Source: Termitomyces sp. T153 (Eukaryota > Basidiomycota > Agaricomycetes > Agaricales > Lyophyllaceae). Taken from it: a stretch of DNA of 64,000 nucleotides. Each line of letters opens with the position of its first letter. Position 1 is the first letter of the stretch. A program made the translations under genes and the position numbers. Where the stretch lies: NCBI GenBank assembly GCA_018296165.2, contig JACKQL020000001.1, forward strand, positions 2,604,001-2,668,000, given 5' to 3'. Below, one piece after another: positions 22,011 through 32,850 of this stretch. Below the pieces are notes generated by a model. It was not told where the DNA came from and made no database searches. It saw nothing but the letters and a program-made list of their open reading frames with translations.

Positions 22011-24260
22011 GACTGCCGTGCAATACATAGGACAGGCCTCTAGAACTGGTGACTTGATGAGCAGCATATCTCGCATGGCTCCCCCACATTTACTGCCCCT
22101 GGCAGACCAGGCAGGCTACAGCCAAGGCCACCCCCAGAACCCAGACACACCTGATATCCCCACTGCCCCGGCAGTGGATTCTTCATCAAAATCTTCAGCA
22201 AACAATAGGGATTCTGCTCTGGCAGAAAGCCCCCTTACAGATTTAATTTTAGAAAAAGAATTAGACCTGAGTTCAGAGAAACTACTTGAGGAAATAGAAA
22301 ATCAGTCTAGTGATACTAGTATAGAAAATGAAGATACTTTGATAGCCAATATATATTTGACCCCATGCATTAACAATGAAAACCTGCAGGAAAATAATGT
22401 AATATGTGATAAACCTTGTCAACAGGCGAGAGCTGAGATCACTCACCAAAACCAAGCCAACTATGTTGGTCTATCTTGAGAACAATCTGAAACAGTAGAA
22501 CAGGCCATGAGTAGCCTAACAGAAGCTCAGCGTGAATTGGTGGAATCAAGGAATTGCAAACTCAACAAAAGGATTAACCAACCTGAGGGAAATGATAGAA
22601 TAATGACAGAAAAGGGCAAGGGGCCAGATCCACATGACTGGGTAGATGCTGATCTATCTGAAGATGGGTTAGATCCTGCAATCCAGCAACAGATCCTGGA
22701 AGAATGTGCTAACCATCCCAATGAAATGATGGCCACAGACAAAAGTTTGATGGAAGAGGCAAACCCAAACAGCAACAAAAGTGAGCCTGACAAGGGATGG
22801 GAAGACCATCCCACCCACAAAGAGCTCTGTGAAAGACTTCTTCTTGAACAAAAACTGGAAAAAGAAATCTATCAGTTACAGAAAAGACTGAGAAATAAAA
22901 ATAATGACAAGAAAAGTTACAAGCACGCAGGATCAGAGCCCATCTCTAATGAACTTCAAGAGATAATTAATAGGGTCACTAATAGGGCCCACAGCTCTAA
23001 AAGACCAGACCCAAAAACTAAGTCATCTAAGAAACTGAAACCAGTGAACCAGGTGTTGAAGGACAGCGCTCTGGGATGGGCATTTGACCATATGAGAGAA
23101 GGAGAGGGATCAGACCCCTCAGATTCTTCTTCAGAGTCTTCAAAATTGTCCAACTTGTCAGACAGCTTGAGCTCAGATGACAAGGACAGTCCCTATCCCT
23201 CATCTGATAATAGTGAATCCAAATCATCAGATTCCATATTTGAAGTGAATAGAAGGAAGAAAAAACCTAGAAGGAAAAGCTCTTCCAAGGAGATGAGAAA
23301 AAGGATACCTAGATCATTAATCAAGCCCACCCCTCCAGCTAAGTACTCCAGGACTCCAGACCTGCAGGCTTTCCTGCAATTCATGAGCCATTGTACATCC
23401 TATGTTAAGTACAGAATCATGCAAAAGGAACAACAAGTGCTTGTGGTGTCAGAATTCTTAACTGGCAGGGCCTGGACATTCTATTCATGAGAAGCATCTC
23501 ATGCACCAGAAGAATGGACATTGGAACAATTCTTTAAAGAACTATTTAATGATTGTTTCCCAATCAACTACTGTAATAAGCAACAAAATAAATTACAACA
23601 CTCACAACAAGAAAAGATGACTGTACATGACTATGTAGGAGAACTACAGGAACTCTTCACCATTGTAGGCTCTACAAATCGTAAGGGGAAAGTTGTCAAA
23701 TTATTCAATGGGTTCTGCACCTCAATTCAAAGGGAACTGTATTGCTCAGGATTGAACCCCCAAACTTCCAAATGGAAATGGGTGGTGTCCAAGGCAGAGT
23801 TTATTGAAATGGCTAAATCTGTAGACCTTGAATTTGGTGATGGGCAACTATCAGGGTCAGGGATATGCTACCAGAAGGATCATGACCATTGTCATGGTGA
23901 TTCTAAACAAAATCAACATTATAAAGACAAGAGGCCTGCTCAATATGAAGCTGGCCAACAAAGGAGTAAGTCACCATCCAGATTTGGAAAAGGAACAAAC
24001 CAGATGCCTGCTTACTCTGCTAAGCAAGGGACTTCTTGCAACTGGGATGTCCACTGGAAAAATAAAGAAGAGGTTACTAAAATTAAAAAACATGGGGAAT
24101 GAAAGCAACTCACTAAGAAAGAGGAAGAAGAGTATTGTGCTCAAAACAAATGTTTTAATTGTGGTCAGATAGGACACATGTCCCAAAACTGCCCAAAAGG
24201 GAGGTCTGCATCATTGTCAAACCCAGGAAAACCCCCAGGCTTGAAATCATACAGCATAAA
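21883..24260 (+). pseudogene. Chromovirus gag
   Basis: One frame runs from about 21868 to 24972, interrupted by TGA at 22477, 23488 and 24100. The N-terminal half is acidic and serine-rich with KKPRRKSSSKEMRKR. A capsid-like part follows with FLTGRAWTFYS, EEWTLEQFFKELFNDCFP and HDYVGELQELF. The zinc knuckle CFNCGQIGHMSQNC lies near 24150-24191. This is the gag layout of basidiomycete gypsy elements. Each TGA sits where CGA (arginine) is plausible. Start ATG uncertain because of the 64-bp duplication. Confidence 0.82.
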
Positions 24261-25381
24261 AGTTAATTTAGATAAAATCAATCACCTACACAAAGAAGCA
24301 TTAGGCCAAACTACCACTGGTGTATTCATTGGCATGACAGTCATACCTCTGGTAGAAGAATGCTTAAGGGAAATGGATGATATGGCACTCTGGAAAGGAA
24401 CCATACTAGCACCAGATAAGGAAGAGGAAGGTCTTTGCATTGACTTACCAGCATCAATGGAAGTGCCAGGCTTAGAGATAGCAAATCCCAGACAAGGTAG
24501 TCCTGCCTTATCCAATAGATACTCTGAAGACAGTGCAAGCTACATGGACTCTCTTCCACCCACCAACTCAGACCTGGGAAGGAGTGTGGAAGAAGATACA
24601 ATAAGCCTAGACCCCACCATTGATTACCATAATGATGTATTACTTACCACTGAACAGGATTTTGGTAGGGAAACATATGAGTTTATAGTATCAAACACTG
24701 AGGAAAGAATGGAATTAGTATGGAAAGAAGAGTTGGCCTTTGGAAGACTTCACCAGATTGGTTGCACAGCAGCACAGAAATTTGATTTCTTGCTCAAATA
24801 TCTACAACATTATCCTGGAGACTCCTTGAACATCCTTCAGCTGAAAGGCCAACAGTTCTACTCCTATGAAATTGCTAGAGGAAGTGTCTGTCTCTGGGAT
24901 TATGTATGGGATCAGGAAACAATATTACCTAAGGAAATAGTGGAACAAGAAGGATTTGCAGCCAGACTATAGTATGCCCTCAAGCAAAGTGAGAATAGTG
25001 GACTACCCATAATGAGGTTGTCCTGGTACCAAACCACAATTACAAAGAATGTATGGGCCTGGAACGCAGCAAAAGTCTTGGAACTGGGAGTGCCATATCT
25101 AGACAATGAACATGAGTATTAAGGTAATGTTACTAAAAAATTCAACCTTGTGCAATGAGAGGATGAGTCATGGGTAATTCTTGATAAATTGTTGTGCTTC
25201 ATAACCCACATAGAGGAAAACCACCTCAGGAATCCAATGTTTGACTTGTGTAATTGGTATTCTGCTAGAGTACAACAATCATTCAATTCAACTGAGGAAG
25301 ACATTGAGGGAGACCTGGAAGTAACAACTCTGAGTCTACCCCCTGAAGGGGGTCAGCATACTGGAGAAGGAATTAAGAAAA

Positions 25382-25936
25382 CTACTCAAACCTCCTTCTG
25401 ATACATGTGGTCGAAGTAAACAAGGCCCCAGGAAAGGAAGAATCACTGAATTAGAAGTCAATGGACAACAAGTAGAACAAGGAACTTACCCAGCCATACA
25501 ACGAAACAATGCAAGGAAAAAGAATATGAATTGAATGGTACCAAAACCATTGGTAGTGGTGGTGAAGCTGGATGGGCACCCTGTATGTGCCTTGATTGAC
25601 TCAGGATTGCTAGGGGACTTTGTATCAACTACAACAATGGAACAATTGAAACTGAATAAGATTGAATTGGCCAAACTGGTTCCAGTACAGCTCATGGTAC
25701 AGGGTTCAAGGTCTAGAATAAACTATGAGACAGTAGCAAAGTTTGAGTACCAACAAATTTTGGGCAATCAATATTTCAACACCATGAACCTGCAAGGATA
25801 TAATGTCATTCTTGGAACACCCTAGATATACCAATACAAGATCACCTTTGGCTTGAACCCATCCCAAGTCATGATTGGCAGCTCAGAGGCAGTACTCATA
25901 GTAGAAGGAAGTAACGTAACATGACTAAGTTCATGA
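25382..25936 (+). pseudogene. Chromovirus aspartic protease region
   Basis: After a one-base frameshift near 25340-25381 the frame reads GRITELEVNGQQVEQGTYPA, a TGA at 25532, then MVPKPLVVVVKLDGHPVCAL with IDSGLLGDFVS, where DSG is the retropepsin active site. YNVILGTP and IYQYKITFGLNPSQVMIGS follow, separated by TAG at a place where the family usually has tryptophan. Two further TGA stops lie at 25922 and 25934. Confidence 0.8.
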
Positions 25937-25939
25937 TCA

Positions 25940-27350
25940 ATGGAAGCCTATCATGACAATCTAGAACAGTTAAGAAGGGAGTTAAGTGAATATGCTGCTC
26001 CATTATGTCAAGCAGCAGGAGACACACCATTACCTCCACTAAGGGCCATTAATCATGAAATCCCATTGATTGATGAGAATAAGAAATACCCTTGGAGACC
26101 TTCATGCTGTCCAGAAGCACTAAAACCTCAATAGGATGAAAAAAGGGCTGCTTACATCAAATTAGAATGATGGGAAATCACAGCCTCAGGAAATGTGGTG
26201 CCAATAATGTTCTTAAAAAAAAACAGGGAAACCAGGCAAGCCACTGCACTTGCAAATTGTAAGTGACTTGTGAGCAAGAAATGCTAACACAATTAAGAAA
26301 TCCTCACTATTACTCAATATGGAAGAAATTTTGAGAAGAGCAGCTAGGGCAAGGTATCAATCCATTATTGATGGCCAGGATGCATATAAGCAGATCTGAA
26401 TCAAGCCAGAACACATTGGCTGCACAATGATGACAACACCTGATGGAAACATGGTGAGCCATGTCATTCAACAAGATAACTGTAATGCCCCAGCAACTTA
26501 CCAAGCATTAATGAACTACCTATTTGCAGCATACTTGGGCCAATTTATGGACATTTACCTAGATAACATAATAATCTATTCAGATACATTAAAAGAACAT
26601 GTAAAGCACGTTAATCTGGTATTGGATATTTTAAGAAAACAAAAACTGTATCTGAGTGAGTGAAAGCTACACTTCCTGTGCAAAGAAATGAAAATTCTGG
26701 GATGCATAGTGGATGATGAAGAGATCCGAATGGATCCTGAAAAAGTTGATGCCCTAATAAGATGGAAAGTCCCAACAAATAGGGACTTGCTGCAAGGGTT
26801 TTTAGGTGTGGCTGGGTATCTAGCAGATGATATTGACCAAGTAAGAGTACCTATGGGAATTTTACATGGATTAACAGAAGATACAGTGCTGTTTTGTTGG
26901 GAATTCACTCACCAGCATGCTTTTGAAGATGTAAAGAAACTGGCATCAGTCTGCTGCAAGCATCATCGGAAACCATTGGAATATGGGCCAAACAAGCCCC
27001 TAGTAAATATGGTAACTGATGGTTGTATCACAGGGATAGTGGGGGTAGTGAGTCAGGGAGAGGATTGGAAAACAGCAAGGGTGGCAGCATTTTTCTCTGC
27101 CAAGCTGAATCTGGCACAACAAAACTACCCTGTCCATGAAATAGAAATGTTAGTGGGGGTTGAGACCACATACTACAAGGTGTAAGATTCAGGTGGTTTA
27201 CAGACCATAAAGGATTAATACATTTGATGGAGCAGAAAGATTTATCAGGAAGACAAGCATGATGGCTAAAAAAGGTTTCAGAATTTGACTTTGAAATCAT
27301 TTATGTACCTGGGGCAGAGAACTTACTTTTGGATGCACTGTCTCAACTAT
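25940..27350 (+). pseudogene. Chromovirus reverse transcriptase and RNase H
   Basis: Landmarks: PLPPLRAINHEIPLIDENKK, YPWRPSCCPEALKPQ, RYQSIIDGQDAYKQI, TTPDGNMVSHVIQQDNCNAP, ATYQALMNYLF, then FMDIYLDNIIIYSDTLKEHV. The catalytic YxDD box reads YLDN (Asn codon 26565-26567). KMKILG-type thumb motif follows. RNase H follows with VTDGCITGIVGVVSQGEDW, FFSAKLNLAQQNYPVHEIEM and VRFRWFTDHKGLIHLMEQK. Stops at 26132 (TAG), 26168, 26271, 26397, 26661 and 27260 (TGA) and at least two frameshifts. At 26271 and 26397 the family has DLRARN and QIRI, so the lost residue is arginine. Confidence 0.9.
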
Positions 27351-27741
27351 ACTCAAATGATCAGCCAGGGACAGTAAGGGCACGAAGTGAATACACTTAC
27401 TTTGATGTTATAGATAATGATGGGTTGGAAAAACAGATGGTTTTGATGCCAGTTCTAGTAGGGGCAGAGGGTGAAAGCTTGACTACACCAAATGAAGCAG
27501 GTAATCCAATGATGGAAGTGGTCAGCACACAAGATCCTGTGAGAAAGAAGAGAACTTACAACAGAAAAGTAGTTGAGCCTGCCAAAACTGGACGGCCAGA
27601 AACATCGAAAGAATTTGCAGCCCACACAGCACCACATTTCATCCTGAAAGGACCTAAGGAACAAAACAAGGGGGGGAAGGTAGTCAAGCTACTTCCAACC
27701 ACTCACACAAACTTACAAATAAAGATACAGGCAGAAAAAAG

Positions 27742-29481
27742 TTGGTCATTAAGCTGCCAGCAAAAAAGAAGCAGCAGTTACCTAATGTTGGATCGACTCC
27801 ACAGCCAGGAATAGAAGCTACACCCACAACCATCATTGAATGTAGCAATGATGAAGCATTAGCAAGGAGATCCCAACAGCTGGAAAACCAATCAGAAAAC
27901 TTGACCCCACTGACACTGGAGGAATTCTTGAATGCTGGTAAGAACCCTATTGATTTATTAGAATCACTCAAGGGATGGTATCAGGAGGATAAACTGTTTG
28001 CCAGTATCCTGGACAATCCAAAGGCATTCCGGAACTTTGAAATCACAAAAGACAACATCATCTACTTAAAAAATGATGGAAGAAAGTTATTATGCATACC
28101 TGCTATTATAGTATGTGGCCAAAGCATCAGGGAAATTGTGATCTCAGAAGCTCATTCACTTTTAGCCCACTTGGGGCCACGGAAAACATTACTTTACTTA
28201 CATGACCAAGTATGGTGGAAAACTATGTCACATGATGTCCAGTTATATTGTGAAACCTGCACAACTTGTTGACAGAACAAGTACTCAAACCAGAAGCCCT
28301 ATGGGTTACTACAGTCTTTACAAGTTCTGACACAGCCATGGGAGGTGATTGGTATTGACTTTGTAGGTCCTCTGCCAGAGACAAAGGATAGAAATGGCTC
28401 GTATGATTCAATTACTGTCATTATTGACTTGCTAACAGCTATGGTACATATAGTGCCTAGTCAAACTAATTACACAACACAACAAGTGGCTGAACTGATC
28501 TTCTCTGAAGTATACAAACATCATGGGCTACCCAAAGCAATAGTTAGCAATTGTGATTCCTACTTTACTAGTACTTTCTGGACACACTTACATGAATTAA
28601 TTGGTACTCAATTAAGAATGTCTTCAGCCTACCATCCTGAATCAGATGGATCAACCAAATGAGCAAATAAAACTATAGTACAAATGATCTGACAATGTGT
28701 AGGGGACAAACTCAAGGACTGGATAACAAAACTACCAGCAATAGAATTTGCAATAAATTCTGCAAGGTCAGAGACAACCAGATACTCACCATTCTTCCTC
28801 AACACCAGAAGGTTACCCAGACCAATGATCTGGAACAATGCAAAACCTAATGAGTTTGTGGGAGTAAGGGTTTTTGCACAACAATTGAAGCTGGCCCTCA
28901 TGGCTGCACATGATTGCATTTTAGCAGCCAGAGTGAAACAGACCCGAAATGCCAATTGCCACAGACAACTAGCCCCATTTACCAAGGGAGACATGGTATA
29001 TGTCTCCACTAAGAATTTTAACTACCTGAAGGGGTTCCCAAAGAAATTCATTCCTAAATATGAGGGACCTTATAAGATAACCGAAGACTACAGAAATAGC
29101 TCTTTCCAGGTTGATATCTCCCAAAATATGAAGAGACAAGGAATACATAATGTGTTCCATGCAGCCTTACTTAGAATACACAAACCAAATGATGACTGGC
29201 TATTTCCAGGACAACTAAATAAACAGATTGAGGAGCCCAAAGTAAACAAATGGGTGGTGGAGTGCATCATGGCACATCATGGAACAAAGTCCAATGCTAT
29301 GTTTGAAGTGCTATGGAAAGCTGGAGATAAGTCTTGGATGAGTTATGAACAGGTCATTAACTTACTTGTTCCTTATTTAGAGCTCCTAGGTTTTGAAACA
29401 ATCAAGGAACTGACAAACAAAGGGATCAGGCAGCCACCTCAGGATGACTCTCAGGTTTTTCTGGGACAAGCTTCCTCCTGA
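27742..29481 (+). pseudogene. Chromovirus integrase with chromodomain-like C-terminus
   Basis: The HHCC zinc region reads EAHSLLAHLGPRKTLLYLHD and YCETCTTC. The core has WEVIGIDFVGPLPETKDRNG, then KAIVSNCDSYFTSTFW where the family has VSDRDSRF, and MSSAYHPESDGSTK. TGA stops at 28270, 28660 and 28690 fall where integrases have arginine (TERANRT, MLRQC). Further on: YVSTKNFNYLKGFPKKFIPK, FQVDISQNMKRQGIHNVFHA, then the chromodomain-like WVVECIMAHHGTKSN with MFEVLWKAGDKSWMSYEQV. The second catalytic Asp is Asn (28549-28551). Enzyme inactive. Confidence 0.9.
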
Positions 29482-29604
29482 GACTGGCGGGGAGACAAGC
29501 TAGGGGGAAACCTTTTAAAACCCCATCCTAAGCTTGATCGGCCCATCACCCACCTTCAACTTTCCTGCCTAGCTCCCTCTACTCCATCCCTTCAAACTTT
29601 CTCT

Positions 29605-30510
29605 ATGGGCCACCCCAATCCCTATGGTAACTGTGGACCTCCAATGGATGGACTAGGACATCCCAAACACCATCCCTTCCTGACTGTTGACCCCATCACT
29701 CACATGGTCACTCTTCACAATCCAGAGAATCCAGACTGTGTTGTAACCATTCACCCTCTCCAGATTCAGCTCTACCTCAAATATGACTTAGAAGTCTGTC
29801 AGTCTCATAGAAATCCCAGCTCACCCATGCCTGTCAGCTATTCCCTGTTTGCAGAGATCCTGAACCTTGCTAGTCCTGACACTGAGTGTCAATACTGACT
29901 CTCCCTATATGATCCTGAGAACCAGATCTGGTCCCGAGTCAACAAACCCTTCCCCAATGGGTACCTCTCTAGTTCTTATGTTGACCCTTGTCTTGACCTC
30001 CTAGTGACTCTTGGCTTCATATTGAAGCAAAGTAACATGGACAAACAGATGGTCAAAGATGCCGTACATGCTTGGCATGCCCCCTCTGGCCAATTAGTCC
30101 AGAGAACTAAACAGTATCACATGCGCCAATTGAGGCCTTATTTGGGACCCTGTAATTCCACCAGTTCTCAAAAACATTTTTATTCAGAGGTTCGCAAGAA
30201 CTACATGGCATCACCCAGGGTGAGCATGTCCACCACCTCTACCTCTACCAGTCACTCTGATACTCAACCAACTCTCACCTCCGCTGTGCCTACCCGAGCT
30301 CTATGTCATTCTGCTGGCACCACAGTCACTTCCAAGGGGATTGTGATCCAAGATTTGGACACCAAAGGAAAAGGGAAAGCCTGAGACAAAGAAGAGGAGA
30401 TGGTTGTGGACCCTGAGGATGTTCCACTCCCTGGAGACGATGCAGAGGGCAAGCTTGAAGATTACCCCAATGCACCAGAGCCCCATTTGGATGCTGATCC
30501 CTCTGCTTGA
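29605..30510 (+). pseudogene. Extra ORF downstream of pol, function unknown
   Basis: A single frame of 302 codons from the ATG at 29605 to TGA at 30508, broken only by TGA at 29896 and 30382. It begins MGHPNPYGNCGPPMDGLGHP, continues VTLHNPENPDCVVTIHPLQI and WSRVNKPFPNGYLSSSYVD, and has a Ser/Thr-rich then acidic tail (VVDPEDVPLPGDDAEGKLED). It has the same decay pattern as pol, so it was coding when the element was active. No family recognised; no membrane segment. Not an envelope protein by any feature I can see. Confidence 0.6.
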
Positions 30511-30615
30511 CAAATATCATTCAACTTCAAAAGTTTACAAGTTTACTTTCCTTTCCACTCCAATTTACTAATCATAAAAGCCATATGCTTCTTGCTATCC
30601 AACTTGGAAGGCATA

Positions 30616-30855
30616 TGTAGTGCTCACATGACATCTACATCACTTCTGGGCTTGATGATAGTCAGAAAGCTGTACCAGAAAACTTTCTACCTATTCAGTT
30701 CACTTCCGACTTTCCCTGACACTCTAGATATATAAGATAGTAGAATTAGTTGTAGGGGACTAGTCTTTGCAAAATATAGGACTTAAAACAGTTCTATCCC
30801 ACAAGACTAAGCAAGTGTGACTGTACACTACCCTAATAGGTGGTCTACCATTACA
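30616..30855 (+). repeat. 3' LTR of the chromovirus (240 bp)
   Basis: Begins TGTAGTGCTCACATGACATC and ends GGTCTACCATTACA, then target duplication TAACA. Differences from the 5' copy include CG to TG and CG to CA changes in the first 15 bases. Confidence 0.92.
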
Positions 30856-30860
30856 TAACA

Positions 30861-32231
30861 TGGCCAACATAGTTTGATGCTGCCTCTTCCATGGTCGGGT
30901 ACATGGCCCCTTCAGCCATCACAGTTTTTGGTCACCAGCATTGCTTCAAGATGTATATGAAGCAGAATACTAACCTGATCTAAGGCCTGAGCTCAAACAT
31001 CTTTGAGCTTATGTGCTGCCCAGACAACCATGGCGCAGCCTCACATACATTCAGCTCTCACTACACTGAGCACTTTTGTGGTAAGAAAAAGCTCCCACAT
31101 CTCACCATTCCCACTTGTATCTCGGACTGGCATCTCAATAACCCACTGCCATGTGTAGGCATTATTTGCATAGTCATTGATTGTGATCTCCTTGCTAAAG
31201 GAATGAAGATACTGAGATAAGCCATTATTTGATGGTCCCCTCCATATCCTCATGGTAATATCCCAGCCAAGCCTCTCTAGCAAGAGCATTGAGCAAGCCA
31301 AGATGACCTGAATGAATTTTTTTGGTTCCTGAAATAATGTAAACCATAATGATAATGATTAATATTCATTGTCTTTACAAACTTTGTGGATGTTGAAAGA
31401 TGTCTGTGTTCCTAAAGCACCAGAACGATCAACTACCCAGGCCGCCAGTTGCGTACTGGTAAAGAGCAGCCCAGGGACAAACCATCGGTCGAGCTGCTTC
31501 GGAGCACCTGCCGGAGATGGCTCATCAGCTGTGTTATGTGTTCCATAACACTCTTGCTATTCTTGGGTTTCACTTCGATAACGACACTAACTCTCAGCCA
31601 CCAAGCAGTGACATATTTAATCAATTCCTAGTCATGCACTCCGTCAATCAATCAATCTGTTGGCAAAGTGTATCGAAATATTTACCTCGACATTGTTTTC
31701 GAGCTCCTTGAGTTTCTTCTCCCAGAGCTGAGCCTCGTTCTCCATACCAAGAAGTAGGAACACGTCAGGGCAGATTAAGCTCGTAATTTTGTCCAGGGAT
31801 CTTGGAGCCTTATTTGGGCTCATGGACCACCTGCAGCTGTAATGTTCATTACGGCCCTCATTATGGACATGTCGGATAGCTTCACAGATAGTGATCAAAG
31901 GCAATCTAGTCTTGTTTGACAGTAAGTTGCCGAACTTCTGGTTACGATATTTCCAATGTTTCATTTTGGGATCATAGTGACAATCTTTGACCATCACTGT
32001 GTAGACGGCATCTATGACTGCTGGACAAATATTGAAATAGTGATTCAAGAATTCTGTGGTATCCACCACGCAGCAGCGGGCGCCGAGTTCGTCCTTGACC
32101 GATTTGTGAATGTCGGCCTGCATAGTTCGTCCCTGGCAAATCCTGTGCGTGAGAGAAGCCTTCAGAGGTAGAATGGTTGGGTAGTTCGATTCCATGAGGT
32201 GAAAGGGAACATTATTATGGTGCTGGGACAA
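30861..32231 (-). pseudogene. FunK1-like kinase, N-terminal fragment (first piece)
   Basis: Minus-strand reading holds the FunK1 N-terminal half. The part 31695-32212 starts at MESNYPTILPLKASL and carries FLNHYFNICPAVIDAVYTVM and SLDKITSLICPDVFLLLGME, ending with a donor after ENNVE. Then VSVVIEVKPKNSKSVMEHI follows near 31570. After a one-base loss comes DRWFVPGLLFTSTQLAAWVV with DRSGALGTQTSFNIHK. Next are MLLLERLGWDITMRIWRG (about 31280) and WVIEMPVRDTSGNGEMWELF, then KLKDVWAQALDQ up to the target site at 30861. The frameshift at DRWF and the two insertions make this a pseudogene. Confidence 0.8.
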
Positions 32232-32850
32232 AGATCAAGTAACTGACCTACTGGGGGGTTTCAAAGCTGGCGCGTATAGGACAATGTGACATTATGGAAT
32301 ATCACGCTAAATCTGATCAGACCATCGATCACACTGGGGAACAATACTCACTGAATCGCTCGCCGACACCAAGGAAAGGAAACGGGTATAGTGTCGTCGT
32401 AAACTTCCATCCATACTTCGAACCTCTGCACCCCCTGATGAGCATCCTGTATCTTGCGCACGAGTATGGGTCCATGTTCGAGACCATCCACAAGGCAGTC
32501 TTAAAACTCCAAATGACCGCTCGAAAAGACAGAAGAAGGAACAGAAGAAGTAGTAGCCACACTCGTCGGACTTGACACTCAGATCTGTTATATTAGAATA
32601 CAACTGTCGCATTGTCCATCAATAATATCTACTATAGGTCCGACGCGACGCGTCTGGTGTCCTATCGGATCCACCGATGTAGACCGGGACTCCGTGAACG
32701 CCGCGGTGTGCCTTTTGTCAAATCAAGTGATCTCTCTGCCCCGCACGTCATATGTATATCCCAATTCTAATAAAGCCACAATTCAATAGCCTCGTCTAGC
32801 CCCAACCCGCCTTCTCTTCTTCGCTTCGCTTCTTCGTCCACTTACCCAAC
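32232..32850. other. intergenic between kinase pseudogene and CoA ligase 1
   Basis: Divergent arrangement, so both promoters lie here. A minus-strand frame with FKTALWMVSNMDPYSCARYR (32329-32562) is open but has no family match and may be an upstream exon of the kinase or noise. A GC-rich patch with CGACGCGACGCGTC lies near 32641-32656. Confidence 0.4.

Larger units (their letters stand above)
21553..30855 (+). mobile_element. Ty3/gypsy chromovirus, complete but inactive
   Basis: Two 240-bp LTRs (TGTA...TACA) enclose 8.8 kb; target duplication TAACA at 21548-21552 and 30856-30860. Order inside: gag with CCHC knuckle, aspartic protease, reverse transcriptase, RNase H, integrase, a chromodomain-like C-terminus, then an extra ORF. 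This order is Ty3/gypsy. The polyprotein is broken by about 20 in-frame stops and several frameshifts, and key residues are lost. Codons stay otherwise conservative, so decay is recent relative to the divergence of the family. Neither primer-binding site nor polypurine tract is convincing. It lies in the same kinase gene as the 7.06 kb element. Confidence 0.93.

Noticed and set aside
21883..29481. TGA read as tryptophan by the chromovirus
   Set aside because: At well-conserved motifs the expected residue at TGA is arginine, not tryptophan, and TGG codons are used normally for tryptophan elsewhere in the same frames.
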